Below, one piece after another: positions 6,950 through 16,000 of a DNA stretch of 64,000 bases. Each line of letters opens with the position of its first letter. The first letter of the stretch is position 1. Source of the DNA: Oscillatoriales cyanobacterium (lineage in GTDB: Bacteria; Cyanobacteriota; Cyanobacteriia; Cyanobacteriales; Microcoleaceae). The notes under the pieces were generated by a model that was not told the DNA's origin, did not search any database, and was given only the letters and a program-made list of their open reading frames with translations. The DNA lies in assembly GCA_004292955.1 (NCBI GenBank), contig RDXX01000081.1, forward strand, positions 27,363-91,362. Reading direction: 5' to 3'. The position numbers were made by a program, and so were the translations under genes.

Positions 6950-7308
6950 ATTGTTGTAATAATCTTAACCGAGGTGTTGGTGTCCCGTCTGTTTCTGTTG
7001 GCGAGCGTCCAATAGAACGCTTGACGGATGATTTTCCTACGACAGTTACTGTTTCGACATCCTCAACAACTCTTTTGACTGCAAATCCTAACAGAAGGAT
7101 AATTAAGATTTATTGCTTGTCTTTGACAGTCCCTTCGGCTGAGGTTTGGATCAGATATGGAACTGGTGCGACATTGCTTGATTCTTCGCATCCTTTACTT
7201 TTTAAGAATTTACTGATTGTTGATTCTGGTCAGGCTGCAAATGCAATTTCTGCTATTTGCTCGGCTGGTACGGCGCAGTTGAGGGTAAGTTCAGCGGAGA
7301 GAGTATGA
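6946..7308 (+). CDS. Phage-type beta-sandwich accessory protein, 120 aa
   Basis: ATG at 6946, ATGA overlap with the upstream gene and another with the next. Residues about 30-118 repeat the layout of the 111-residue protein at 4321: TTVTVSTSSTTLLTANPNRR, a strand with VWIRYGTGATLL, a loop with SHPLLFKNLLIVDSG, and a final GTAQLRVSS. This TxxT..LLxANPxR pattern is frequent in small phage head-associated proteins. The first 10 residues hold a CC pair (NCCNN). Structural role inferred. Confidence 0.55.
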   Translation: MNCCNNLNRGVGVPSVSVGERPIERLTDDFPTTVTVSTSSTTLLTANPNRRIIKIYCLSLTVPSAEVWIRYGTGATLLDSSHPLLFKNLLIVDSGQAANAISAICSAGTAQLRVSSAERV

Positions 7309-8285
7309 GGAGGCAGGGAAATAGAAATCTTGGGGTTTATGCGCCCCCAACTGGAGAGGATGGTATTCGGCGGTCTACACAGGTCGATCTTGATTTAATG
7401 AGTAGACTCAACAATATCCAGTCAGGTAGGGAACTGGGCATTACTCAGGTATTGATAGACCCTAACGAAGGGAGTGTGCAGCGGTCTAGTCAAGTCGGCC
7501 TTGACCTGATAAATAGAATCAATAATATTAGTAAGGATTTCGAGGGAATGATTCGTCAGGGATGGGGAGGCAATATCCCTGGCGCATCCCTTCAATCTCC
7601 CTCGCCGTCGCCATCACCCCCGTCCTCTTTTATTCCTTTACCCCCTGGGAATCTGTTTTCGCCTGAAATCAATGCTGCAATGCAGACCAGAACTTGCTCG
7701 AACCCCTGTATCACTTTTCATTTTAGCTTCCTGGACGATCAGCCCTGGGATGCTGAAAAGCAAGAGTGGATCGTTCCACCAACTTTTGGTCGTCTAGTAA
7801 CTTTGTGCTGGGGAAGTGTGCCTGGAGAAACGGGGCCTAGTGACGAAGAATTTGGCTGGATATATCCGCCCGATGGGAATTTGGGGGCAGACTTTCTCGA
7901 CCCGGACGGATACCACAGAGCGGAAATCGTCCCGGAATCCTTCTTCACTGTTGATAGTGCCACCAGATCCAGGTGCTTTTCTCCCCCTCCTCTCCCCTCG
8001 CCATCGCCTTCTCTCGGCGGGAACGCTGCTCCACCTCCACCACCAGGAAAAAATATGTGCGGATGCGACTGTAACACTATTGCTTCGATAATTGCCGAAC
8101 ACATGGCAGAAAAGCAAAGACTGCTTGATGCTATCAGGGAACACATTGATAGTCGAGCAATCGAGCAATTGCAGCATATTAATAAAATGCTTCAAGATAT
8201 TGATATGGATCTCGATTTGCAGCCCGTAATTGACGAAATTAAACGGGTTGAGAAAAACCTTTGGAATGGAATTAATGGAGTATAA
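7305..8285 (+). CDS. Modular protein with Pro/Ser linkers and Cys cluster, 326 aa
   Basis: I choose ATG at 7305, because it overlaps the upstream stop as ATGA, over an in-frame ATG at 7257. The N-terminal part carries two copies of a short motif: RRSTQVDLDLMSRLNNI and QRSSQVGLDLINRINNI. Two Pro/Ser linkers follow (PSPSPSPPSSF and SPPPLPSPSPS) around a compact domain of about 100 residues. Next comes a Cys cluster (NMCGCDCN), and the C-terminus is a long amphipathic helix (residues about 260-326). Linkers plus repeats suggest an extended surface or fibre protein (inference). Confidence 0.6.
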   Translation: MRRQGNRNLGVYAPPTGEDGIRRSTQVDLDLMSRLNNIQSGRELGITQVLIDPNEGSVQRSSQVGLDLINRINNISKDFEGMIRQGWGGNIPGASLQSPSPSPSPPSSFIPLPPGNLFSPEINAAMQTRTCSNPCITFHFSFLDDQPWDAEKQEWIVPPTFGRLVTLCWGSVPGETGPSDEEFGWIYPPDGNLGADFLDPDGYHRAEIVPESFFTVDSATRSRCFSPPPLPSPSPSLGGNAAPPPPPGKNMCGCDCNTIASIIAEHMAEKQRLLDAIREHIDSRAIEQLQHINKMLQDIDMDLDLQPVIDEIKRVEKNLWNGINGV

Positions 8286-10676
8286 ATGCCAGCACCACTC
8301 GCTTTCATTCCGCTAGCAATTAAGCTCGGTGTCGGTGCTGCTAAGGCGGCTACTGCAACCAAGGTGGCGACTGCCGCCGGTGTGGGAGCGAAAGTCGGCC
8401 TTGGGGTGCTCCCGCTGACGGCGGCACCGATCGTCCCTGTAGCGAAAGTTGTCGCCACGGGGGCGGCCGCTGCCAAAGTATCTGTTGTCACCGGTGCTGT
8501 ACCGCTCGGCTTGAAAAGTGCGGCTGTAACCGGCGTGACGGCCAAAGTGTCCGCTGGACTTGGTAGTGGAAAAATTGGACAGGTGCTCGGCATCGCTGCC
8601 TTAAAAGGCGTCGCGGCGGTTCAAGTAGACCAAGCTTTGAAGGGAGATCAGAAACCTAAAGTTGCCACGCGCGCACCGATCGGCGACCCCAGACAAGCGA
8701 ATCGAACTCAAACTCAGCCTCAAACTCAGCCTCAGACTCGATCGCCGATCGGCGACCCCAGACAAGCGAATCGAACTCAAACCCAGCCTCAAGCTATTGG
8801 AAGGGCAGATCCTTTCGCGCCGATCGCCCCTGAGTTTGATGAGCCTACGATTGGGTCGCGATCGCCGAAAATGTCTCCCATCAAGGGCCTCGACACAACA
8901 CCCGCAGGAGCGCTGAGTATTCCCGGTGGCAAAGCAGGAGGCCGGATAAACTTAGGTGCGATCGACTCTTCTAGGCAAGGACTGTCTACACCTACATCTC
9001 TCGATCAGGTCGAGAAAGGTGGGATTAATTTATTGACTCCAATTGTTGACTTTCTGAAGGGATTAGATTTAGATATCCAAGAATTAAAAAATCCAGATTT
9101 TAGCCCATTGTTGGAACAAATCCAGCAAATGATTAATCCAGTATCAGAACAGGTAAAGGAACTACCTAAAACTATTTTATCTGGAATCACCGAACTGCTT
9201 AATCCTATTGTTGGCTTGATTACTACCACGTTAGAAGGAGTAATCAAAATTCCTCAGTTGAATGCTGATGCTATGATTGAGACAATAGCTCCCCTGCTTT
9301 TGGGTCTTCTGATTCTAGAATCGCTTTTTGAAAATCTGACAGACACTATTAAGGGGTTAAACCTAAAAATGCAGGTAGAAATTCCGCAGGGCTTAGCAAT
9401 GCAAGTGGAGGTTCCGCAGGGGCTGGCGATGCAAATGGAAGTTCCGCAGGGGCTGGCGATGCAAATGGAGGTTCCTCAAGGCTTGGCGATGCAAGTAGAA
9501 GTTCCCCAAGGCTTGGCGATGCAAGTAGAAGTTCCCCAAGGCTTGGCGATGCAAGTAGAAGTTCCCCAAGGCTTAGCGATGCAAGTGGAAGTTCCGCAGA
9601 CTTTGACTGTGGCGACAGACTTACCTAATCCGGACATTGAAACTAAGTTGAAGAAGCTTCAGAAAACGGCGGAGGAGACTAAGAAAGAATTAGAAAAATG
9701 CTGCAAAGACATTGCCGACAAGTTGAAGAAGAAGAAAAAAGAAGATGATGACAGGTTCCCAGAATTCAAAAGCTCGGGTTCCATCGAATGCGACGGCGTG
9801 ACGATTCCTTACAGTTATTCTGGCCCGGGTTTGGTAGGGCTGCACAAACAGTTAGATGTGATTCTAGGTGTCAACAAGATGGCACTCAAGAAAATTTGCG
9901 ATATAGAATATTCGGCGTCGTTTCCTGATATTTTTGGTGGCGGAACTTACGCCTGTGGTAGCACTATTTTCAATTATGATTATTCCGGCGCTGGCTTACT
10001 TGGATTGAGCGACCAAGTTGAAGAGTTGACGGCGCTAAATAAAAAAATACTGGCGGAGGTTTGCGGCGACGATATTGACATTGCTGGCGAAATTGATTTT
10101 GTGGATTGCAATGGCGGTACACAAATTTTGCTTTATAGCGGCGATGGGATTGCCGGCTTGTCGAGCCAAATTTCAGCGTTTACCGAGCTACAAAAATTGA
10201 CTTACGCCAAAGCTTGCGAGACTCCTGGTTGCTACCCAGTCCAGCCCGGGGATGAATTCGCAGAGTTTGACGTGCCGAGGCAATTGGTGCTCACCTGGGG
10301 GCAAGATTATCCCAAGCAAACCGGCAGTTTGTGGCACACTCAAATCCCGAATCCCCGCGAGGATTTGGAATGGTGCCGGGATTTCGATAACTTGATTTAT
10401 ACCAAGGGGAATATCTACGGCCGCTTGCTGTGGGGCGCTTCCAAAATCAAATCCGGTGTGCGTGCGGAGACAGAGGAAGAGGCCGAAAGGATTCTAGGTT
10501 TGATTGATGATTTGTCTGTTTCCGAAGGTAAGCTGCGGATAACAAAAGGCGGCGCGGTCAAACTAAATCCGGCAGTTCGATCGGTGCGCTGTGTTCGCGC
10601 TGCGATCGCACAACTCGGCGCGAATGGGGTTCCCGAGACGGTAAAATGCTTCGTTCCGCCGATCGAGGGGTGTTAA
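8286..10676 (+). CDS. Large repeat protein, 796 aa, candidate receptor-binding/spike protein
   Basis: ATG at 8286, directly after the previous stop. Residues 1-115 are Ala/Val/Gly-rich and hydrophobic. Residues about 130-170 hold two copies of PIGDPRQANRTQTQPQ. Residues about 332-348 are hydrophobic (TIAPLLLGLLILESLF). Eight tandem copies of a 10-residue unit (MQVEVPQGLA) follow at bases 9369-9608, then a Lys-rich coiled-coil. After this, three copies of a ~42-residue Cys module share YSGxGLxGL and a closing Cys. The end is a mixed domain with several Cys. The layout (hydrophobic base, stalk, repeated head) resembles an adsorption protein; this is inference. A palindrome lies 10 bp after the stop. 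Confidence 0.6.
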   Translation: MPAPLAFIPLAIKLGVGAAKAATATKVATAAGVGAKVGLGVLPLTAAPIVPVAKVVATGAAAAKVSVVTGAVPLGLKSAAVTGVTAKVSAGLGSGKIGQVLGIAALKGVAAVQVDQALKGDQKPKVATRAPIGDPRQANRTQTQPQTQPQTRSPIGDPRQANRTQTQPQAIGRADPFAPIAPEFDEPTIGSRSPKMSPIKGLDTTPAGALSIPGGKAGGRINLGAIDSSRQGLSTPTSLDQVEKGGINLLTPIVDFLKGLDLDIQELKNPDFSPLLEQIQQMINPVSEQVKELPKTILSGITELLNPIVGLITTTLEGVIKIPQLNADAMIETIAPLLLGLLILESLFENLTDTIKGLNLKMQVEIPQGLAMQVEVPQGLAMQMEVPQGLAMQMEVPQGLAMQVEVPQGLAMQVEVPQGLAMQVEVPQGLAMQVEVPQTLTVATDLPNPDIETKLKKLQKTAEETKKELEKCCKDIADKLKKKKKEDDDRFPEFKSSGSIECDGVTIPYSYSGPGLVGLHKQLDVILGVNKMALKKICDIEYSASFPDIFGGGTYACGSTIFNYDYSGAGLLGLSDQVEELTALNKKILAEVCGDDIDIAGEIDFVDCNGGTQILLYSGDGIAGLSSQISAFTELQKLTYAKACETPGCYPVQPGDEFAEFDVPRQLVLTWGQDYPKQTGSLWHTQIPNPREDLEWCRDFDNLIYTKGNIYGRLLWGASKIKSGVRAETEEEAERILGLIDDLSVSEGKLRITKGGAVKLNPAVRSVRCVRAAIAQLGANGVPETVKCFVPPIEGC
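9369..9608 (+). repeat. Eight in-frame 30-bp tandem repeats (MQVEVPQGLA)
   Basis: Eight consecutive 30-bp units encode MQ(V/M)E(V/I)PQGLA, the last degenerate (PQTLT). Several copies are identical at DNA level, so the array is probably subject to copy-number change. Confidence 0.9.
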
Positions 10677-10685
10677 TTGGACAAG

Positions 10686-10714
10686 GAAAAGTGTCCCATT
10701 TCTGGGACGTTTTC
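10686..10714. promoter_or_regulatory. GTCCCA-N4-TGGGAC palindrome, copy 1 (operator or terminator)
   Basis: GAAAAGTGTCCCA, spacer TTTC, TGGGACGTTTTC. It is one of three copies of the same core in the element (others at 18171 and 18367), all with a 4-nt spacer. Here it lies 10 bp after the 796-residue gene in the gap between convergent operons, where a terminator would be expected. The T-rich stretch 10,740-10,830 follows. Confidence 0.6.
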
Positions 10715-10927
10715 TGCTTACTGTTGAGCCATGATCATTTTTGCTTTTCCTTCTTCTGGTTTTTTTGTTTACCGGGGGGGCTTTTCTTTTGGGATCTAGT
10801 TTTTTTGTTTTTAAATAACTTTCCGATCTAGTCTTCTAGTTTTAAAAAAACCTTACAAACTAGGATCTTATAAGTAAAAGTTATTCTCTAAATTTCCCGG
10901 CAAAAATTTTTAAACCATAAATTTCCC

Positions 10928-12385
10928 TTATCTATCTTTTGGACAAATTCGGCTCCTCCGACGACGCGCCGAGATTAGATGATGATCCAGTAGGTAGATA
11001 TTAGGATGAGGCTCCCACCAATCTTGATGCAAAAATATCAAACCTGCTTTTGTAAAAAATCGGCTTGGGATTTCTTGAAGTGTCGGCAATTTTTCCAATA
11101 ATTGCTTTTTGATTATTGGAGAAATTCCCGAGCGCTTTTTTTGAACTGGTGTCGCTTCCATGCGGTAGGAGTTGGAGAGGTGACGGCTAACACTTGCAGG
11201 GGACAATCCCCGATTATCAGCAATGACCTCCTGACTCCCACCGTAAAAGCGAAAATCCGACTCGCAATAAACAAATCGAGTGCCCCTTCCCAGTACCCGC
11301 GCCAGATGATCGCAGGTGTGCAGGTCAGTCGGTTTGATTATTTCTGACGGAGTTTTCTCAGGATCTAATCCCTGAGTTTTCATTTGCTCGATCTCTTCCA
11401 TCCTCTGACGGTGGAGAGATGCGCGTTGCAAATACTGGGCTTCCACTTCCGTAGCGAGTATGTGGATATTAGCCAAATCATCAATATTTATGGCGGCGAT
11501 CGGGCCGAGTTTCTCTATCCCGGTGAGAGCGATCGCTTTTTCCAAGCTTGCATAATAAACTGTGACCCAGTTCCCCGACTGCGAATAGGCACGAATCAAT
11601 CCCGATCTTTTCGCGACGCACAGTAACTTCCTGATATGTCCCTGGCTGCGATCCAAAATTTTACTCGCCGCTGCCAGCGAAAATTTCCCGATTCCCGATC
11701 CTTTGGATTTTCCGCCGTGGCTCCAACGCGAAATATCGAAGCGACGCGCGAGCAGCCAGACGCTTAGTTTGCGGCCAAAATGCGGGAATAATCGTGCCGG
11801 GAAGCGCACCAAATCTAGCTCCTTGTCGCTGACATACTCGCTATGCCAGTTTTCACAAAGTTCGATCAGCCATTCCGGCGCTGGTAGGGGTGGATGTTGC
11901 AGCGGATTTTTGAGCCAAATGTAAGGTTTGTTTGTGGTTGGGTGGACGCTCGGTGGCAAAACGCTCTGAGTTCCCAGCCAACGAAATTCTAAGCATTCTT
12001 CCTTGCCGTCGTCACCCGCAATTCCAGTGCCGATTCTCAGATTGCGTAAGCGGCACCAGTCTTTTTCTGGTACTGAGAATAGGCACTGCTTTCGGCTTTG
12101 GCGGCCGCTTGTCCATGCGGTTGTTCGTGGGAAATCTGTGAGGCTGTTTTCACCGGCTAGTTTGACTAGGAGTTTGGCGGCTGATTCGCCGTCAATGTCT
12201 ACTGCCAGCAATCCGTTTCCCAGCTTTAGTCCGAGACCAGTTGCCTTGCCACTTTCTAGTTCGGCGAGAATTTCCAGGCGATCGTACTGCTTAGAATTCC
12301 ATCCTTTCTGGTAAGGTTTTTTCCCCCGTACAGGCACGAGAGACCAATTCTCGGGAATTTCTAACAGGGCGGGGAGAGTTTGCAT
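10928..12385 (-). CDS. PrimPol-type replication protein
   Basis: I choose ATG at 12385 (485 aa), preceded by an AGGAAG ribosome-binding site, rather than an in-frame start at 12454 inside the previous gene. The N-terminal ~190 residues fit the archaeo-eukaryotic primase (bifunctional primase/polymerase) fold. They show PVRGKKPYQKGW, then the metal-binding motif LLAVDIDG, then the nucleotide-binding motif VLPPSVHP followed by YIWL. Residues about 225-290 look like a winged helix (SAAASKILDRSQGHIRKLL pattern). The C-terminal region is basic. Such proteins start replication of plasmids and prophages. It is the last gene of the leftward replication operon. Confidence 0.75.
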   Translation of the reverse strand: MQTLPALLEIPENWSLVPVRGKKPYQKGWNSKQYDRLEILAELESGKATGLGLKLGNGLLAVDIDGESAAKLLVKLAGENSLTDFPRTTAWTSGRQSRKQCLFSVPEKDWCRLRNLRIGTGIAGDDGKEECLEFRWLGTQSVLPPSVHPTTNKPYIWLKNPLQHPPLPAPEWLIELCENWHSEYVSDKELDLVRFPARLFPHFGRKLSVWLLARRFDISRWSHGGKSKGSGIGKFSLAAASKILDRSQGHIRKLLCVAKRSGLIRAYSQSGNWVTVYYASLEKAIALTGIEKLGPIAAINIDDLANIHILATEVEAQYLQRASLHRQRMEEIEQMKTQGLDPEKTPSEIIKPTDLHTCDHLARVLGRGTRFVYCESDFRFYGGSQEVIADNRGLSPASVSRHLSNSYRMEATPVQKKRSGISPIIKKQLLEKLPTLQEIPSRFFTKAGLIFLHQDWWEPHPNIYLLDHHLISARRRRSRICPKDR

Positions 12386-12390
12386 CGCTG

Positions 12391-13497
12391 TTAGTCTTCC
12401 TCTATTGCCAGCATATTCACTATTTGGGAGGTGGAGGTAGTTTGTCCTTCCCACCGCACAAATATGATGGGTATGCCACCTGTCGATAGGGCGACTCCTC
12501 TTACAAACCCTGGAAGATATTCGATTCGGTTTGTCTCAATGACTTTCTGTCCAATTCTGAAAAATAGAAATTTATCTAAAATTTCAATGTGTTGCTGTGC
12601 TCTTATCTCTGACAATTCTATGGCTTTTAATTCTTTTGGTTTCTTGGTACTTTTTTTTGCCTTTTTGCACTGCTCTATGTTTTGCAATAGCTTCTCTTTT
12701 GTCTCCTGGATCTGAGTGAGAATCGCGTCTGGAAAAGTTTTATCAAAAGTTTCTACGCTGGCTTGGTTGCCATCCTCGTCTAATGTTGGTGGCCCCACAG
12801 CCCACATATCAAGGTATTCTTCCCCTAATCTCATTCCTTTGAGCCGAACCTTCTTTTGTTCAGGTAGAAATACTTCTATCTCCCTGTATTGATTGCTATA
12901 GAAGCAATTTTGCACTCCATTTAAAAGCCAAGAAAAGTTATCTTTTTCCCATTGGTTCCAGCCTTCAGGAAAGGCGGTGTCTACAGCCATGCCTAGTATC
13001 GCTTCGCTGGCGTTATGTTTCGACCAGTCGTCATAGTCAGTTTCTCTTTGGTTTTCTGAGAATGTCGCCGATTTTTCAGGCTCTAGGGGTGCGACCGCAG
13101 GGACTGCATTTTCTGCAATTAATTCCGGTTTTTCTTCGGTGGCTGCACCGCCTGCGATCTCTACTTTCAGTGGCATTAATTTTTCTAAATGCCTTACTTG
13201 CACTTCGGATTCTCTCCCATCGTCGAATCGTACTTTGACTATGGCAAAAGGTTCATATTTCCCTGAGTAAATCTCCGAGACAATTTCTCCGTATGTGATG
13301 AGGTAATCCAGTGTTTTACCCCAGTCGGGATTGTTCAAGTCGTACTTGATTCGGTCGCCAAGGGTGAATTTTCTCATGGCTTCAGCCATACTCTTTTTAA
13401 GTGTCTCGCTGAACCAATTAGCTCCCCTGGCTGGCGGCATTTCATTGGCTTCTGCGGTGTCTACAGTCGCGTCAAGTGCTGTGTCTACAATCTCCAC
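12391..13497 (-). CDS. C-terminal part of a frameshifted SH3-barrel protein
   Basis: The frame opens with GTG at 13497, but this GTG lies inside a repeat (VEIVDTALDATVDTAEA) that also ends the upstream 592-residue frame. One missing base near 13545 separates the two. The reconstructed protein would be about 975 aa. This part has two SH3/KOW-like segments: FTLGDRIKY with FAIVKVRFDDGRESEVQ near the N-terminus, and FFRIGQKVIETN with IIFVRWEGQ near the C-terminus. A Lys-rich helix lies between them. It overlaps the replication protein region closely. The role in replication control is inferred from position. Confidence 0.55.
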   Translation of the reverse strand: MEIVDTALDATVDTAEANEMPPARGANWFSETLKKSMAEAMRKFTLGDRIKYDLNNPDWGKTLDYLITYGEIVSEIYSGKYEPFAIVKVRFDDGRESEVQVRHLEKLMPLKVEIAGGAATEEKPELIAENAVPAVAPLEPEKSATFSENQRETDYDDWSKHNASEAILGMAVDTAFPEGWNQWEKDNFSWLLNGVQNCFYSNQYREIEVFLPEQKKVRLKGMRLGEEYLDMWAVGPPTLDEDGNQASVETFDKTFPDAILTQIQETKEKLLQNIEQCKKAKKSTKKPKELKAIELSEIRAQQHIEILDKFLFFRIGQKVIETNRIEYLPGFVRGVALSTGGIPIIFVRWEGQTTSTSQIVNMLAIEED

Positions 13498-13612
13498 ATC
13501 CGAGGCTTCTGCGGTGTCTACAGTCGCGTCAAGTGCTGTGTCTACGTCGCGTCAAGTGCTGTGTCTACAATCTCCACATCCGAGGCTTCTGCGGTGTCTA
13601 CAGTCGCGTCTA
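13460..13612 (-). repeat. Tandem repeats encoding VDTA(L/E) with a likely 1-base deletion
   Basis: Two larger copies of a Ser/Thr/Val-coding unit (AVSTVASSAVS on the other strand, VDTALDATVDTAEA on the coding strand) flank a 23-bp partial copy at about 13523-13568. A 24-bp (8-codon) copy would keep the frame. Inserting one A between 13545 and 13546 (plus strand) removes the TAG at 13542-13544 and joins the two frames. Confidence 0.8.
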
Positions 13613-15320
13613 CAATGTTTACACCCAATGCTTTGACCGTATTGTCTGGTAAGAAGTCGGTGTGTGCTGCGGACTCCAAGAGCGAGGGTGAGGAAGCTGC
13701 ACTCACCATTGTCTGAATTGTTAATTCTGCCTCTGCCAATTGTTCCCGCAGCCGCTGGTTTTCCTCTGTTAATAAAGATGTGTTACCGCCGGCAGGTGTG
13801 GACAGAAACTCGAAGTGCAGCACCCAGACTAACTTGTCCTGCCCCTCGAAATATGTGTCAATAAATTCTTGTGCTGTCGCAACCATGCCACCTTCTTCTT
13901 TCAAGTCAGTTGCCGTCATTTCTGACAGATACTGTTGGTATGGGCGCTGAGTAAGCTTAATAAATCCCAGTTCGTACCCCCCACGTTGGCGGCCCTTATT
14001 TAGTGCTGGGATGGCAATATTTTTGTCGAAATATCTAATGAAGTTTTTTGCATAATCATCTTGCCACGCGCGCCGAGTTTGCGTTTTCTTGCCGGAAGTC
14101 AACTCGTTTATTGTCAAGGCAAAGCTTATTCCCATGGCCTTGGGCTTGGACGCTTGGGGAAATAATTGATTCAGACTGGCTATCAAATCAGCAGCGAATT
14201 CCTTACCTTCATCCTCTGGGAGTTCGATCGCCTGCGCGAGTGCTAGTGTCTTCAATCTTGCTGGAGTTCCAAGAGCTTCGAGTAGGTCGCCTGCGAATTT
14301 ATCTTCCCAGTTTTTGATAAATTCAATGGGGCTTTTCTCATGGAAGTGAGGTTTCAGGGCTAAACCCTGCGGCCACTTGTCGCTATATATCGTGTCTTCC
14401 TGTGGGAAATAATAATATGTGTTTTTCCCGGTATTCCAAACTAATTCCGAATCCCAGTTAGTATCTTTTTGCTCACCCGGAACCAGCTCCATCTCTGCAT
14501 AGGCGATAGTAAATAGCTCATCTTCCCCGTCCACTGTGACAAGTGCTTGGCATTCATCTTTCCATTTGTGAATAATTCCTTTTTTGCCTTCTAGCCCCTT
14601 GGCAAAAATCAACACTCTATCGCCCTTGCTGGCAGTGATTTCGTTCAGTGGAGTGGTAGGCTTTTCCGCTTTCGTTAGTATTCTCAGGTCACTGGCGCCA
14701 AGTGGTTTTGGGTAGACTCCTCCGCTGTAAAGTGCGACGTGAATCTTGCCTAATTTGTCTACTTTTTTGACTAATCCTCTGTCGCTTTTTACGTCTTTTG
14801 TCTCGACTATCTCGACTGGCACGCCCTTCGTAAAGCCTAAGCTTTGAATTGCGGCTTTGTAATCCTGACTGCGCTTACCGGATATCTCAAATACTGCTAT
14901 TTCTAAATGTTTTTTAGTAGCCTTTTTACCTTCCGCTGCCGCTAAATTTTTTGCATATTCGATCGCTTTAAGTTTATTGCCGATATCTGGAATTTCTTTT
15001 AGGGGGCGAAGGCAAGCGCTGGGGATATTTAAGGTGATCGGTTCGTCGTATTGTTTGGCAATTTCAGCCTCTAATCGTGCTACTACTTTCGCGTCCTCAA
15101 TCAATCTGTAAGCACTGGAACTTGACTTGCCAAATTCAGTTTTGCAGTAGCTTTCAAAGGTTCTGTACCCGAGGGCTTTGTAGGCTTTTCGATCTCTTGC
15201 TTCTATGAGCATTGAACCCAGGCTATCAAAGTTACCCTTGATATCCTGCGTGATTGAATCTGCCTCTGCTCTCCCCATTTCGGTAATGCGTGCTGGTCGA
15301 TCGACTGTCGCAACTGTCAT
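13542..15320 (-). CDS. DNA-binding/ASCH-domain protein, N-terminal part, 592 aa
   Basis: ATG at 15320. The N-terminal ~130 residues match the plasmid and phage DUF3102-like layout (AEADSITQDIKGNFDSLGSM, then YRTFESYCKTEFGKSSSSAY), with a helix-turn-helix-like end. Residues about 220-280 look SH3/KOW-like (ASKGDRVLIFAKGLEGKKG). Residues about 395-515 fit an ASCH/PUA-like domain: ELTSGKKTQTRRAW early and KLVWVLHFEFL at its end. ASCH domains bind RNA or modified nucleotides. A Leu-rich helix follows. The frame ends in the repeat at 13542, where a single-base shift separates it from the 368-residue frame. Confidence 0.6.
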   Translation of the reverse strand: MTVATVDRPARITEMGRAEADSITQDIKGNFDSLGSMLIEARDRKAYKALGYRTFESYCKTEFGKSSSSAYRLIEDAKVVARLEAEIAKQYDEPITLNIPSACLRPLKEIPDIGNKLKAIEYAKNLAAAEGKKATKKHLEIAVFEISGKRSQDYKAAIQSLGFTKGVPVEIVETKDVKSDRGLVKKVDKLGKIHVALYSGGVYPKPLGASDLRILTKAEKPTTPLNEITASKGDRVLIFAKGLEGKKGIIHKWKDECQALVTVDGEDELFTIAYAEMELVPGEQKDTNWDSELVWNTGKNTYYYFPQEDTIYSDKWPQGLALKPHFHEKSPIEFIKNWEDKFAGDLLEALGTPARLKTLALAQAIELPEDEGKEFAADLIASLNQLFPQASKPKAMGISFALTINELTSGKKTQTRRAWQDDYAKNFIRYFDKNIAIPALNKGRQRGGYELGFIKLTQRPYQQYLSEMTATDLKEEGGMVATAQEFIDTYFEGQDKLVWVLHFEFLSTPAGGNTSLLTEENQRLREQLAEAELTIQTMVSAASSPSLLESAAHTDFLPDNTVKALGVNIVDATVDTAEASDVEIVDTALDAT

Positions 15321-15336
15321 GCTGAACGCTCCTGTT

Positions 15337-15561
15337 TTATTTGATCAATAATTCATCTTTTTGGATAATTGAAGGATATTTTTTGGATACCCAGTCGCTT
15401 GATATCCAGCTCCATGAACGTATTATTTTATTCCCCGCTATTTCCCATCTAACGAATAGTGATTTCTCACGAACTTCCTCTAAAACACCTATTCTTTTGA
15501 TTCTTCCGATCAGCATTGACACTGTGTCGCCGACGGCGAATTTAGTTTTGTTCGTTTTCAT
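15337..15561 (-). CDS. Small SH3-like protein, 74 aa
   Basis: ATG at 15561, 16 bp upstream of the DUF3102/ASCH gene. Its core (FAVGDTVSMLIGRIKRIGVL with SLFVRWEI) has the GDxV...G.V....VRW pattern of small SH3/KOW-type barrels. The same pattern occurs in both large proteins downstream, so three neighbouring genes carry similar modules. Function unknown; a nucleic-acid or protein-binding adaptor is plausible. Confidence 0.5.
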   Translation of the reverse strand: MKTNKTKFAVGDTVSMLIGRIKRIGVLEEVREKSLFVRWEIAGNKIIRSWSWISSDWVSKKYPSIIQKDELLIK

Positions 15562-15670
15562 GAATCCTCAAACAGTCGGTCTTGGTGAGTAAGGAAGCGA
15601 TCGCACTTTCTACAACAGCGCGATCGCGGAGAAAAAATGTAGCTTCAATTCACATCGATTGTTTGTTTCC

Positions 15671-16000
15671 CTACGCTTCAAGTTCAAAGTCATCTTGCAG
15701 AATATCCCCGGCTAATTCGGCCAGTGCCGACGGGGAAAGGGCTTTCAATAATTTCATTGCTTCTGCGACAGGTGCCGCAAATTCGCCGTGGCGCGGATTG
15801 ATTTCTATCAATTGCGCGGAGGTTTGGTCGATGCGGTGATAGGCGGCCAAGCCCACTGCCATTTTTTCGTTCCAGGCGAGCTTTTCTAGCTTGAGAAAAA
15901 GTAAGCCGAGAGTGGTTATATCTCGCACAAGGATTTTGACCAATTCGTCGTCTATGTCGTAGGTGCTTTTGAAAGTATCTAGGGGGTTGACTTGACTCAT
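15671..16000 (-). CDS. Hypothetical helical protein, 109 aa
   Basis: I choose ATG at 16000, which overlaps the upstream stop as ATGA, over longer in-frame starts up to 16066. The protein is mostly alpha-helical and acidic, with TFKSTYDIDDELVKILVRD at the start and ILQDDFELEA at the end. No recognised domain. The ATGA overlaps with the two upstream genes indicate a three-gene translationally coupled unit. Confidence 0.6.
   Translation of the reverse strand: MSQVNPLDTFKSTYDIDDELVKILVRDITTLGLLFLKLEKLAWNEKMAVGLAAYHRIDQTSAQLIEINPRHGEFAAPVAEAMKLLKALSPSALAELAGDILQDDFELEA

Noticed and set aside
7739..8195. Two overlapping minus-strand frames over the Pro-rich linker
   Set aside because: Shadows of the 326-residue gene, caused by Pro/Ser codon bias.
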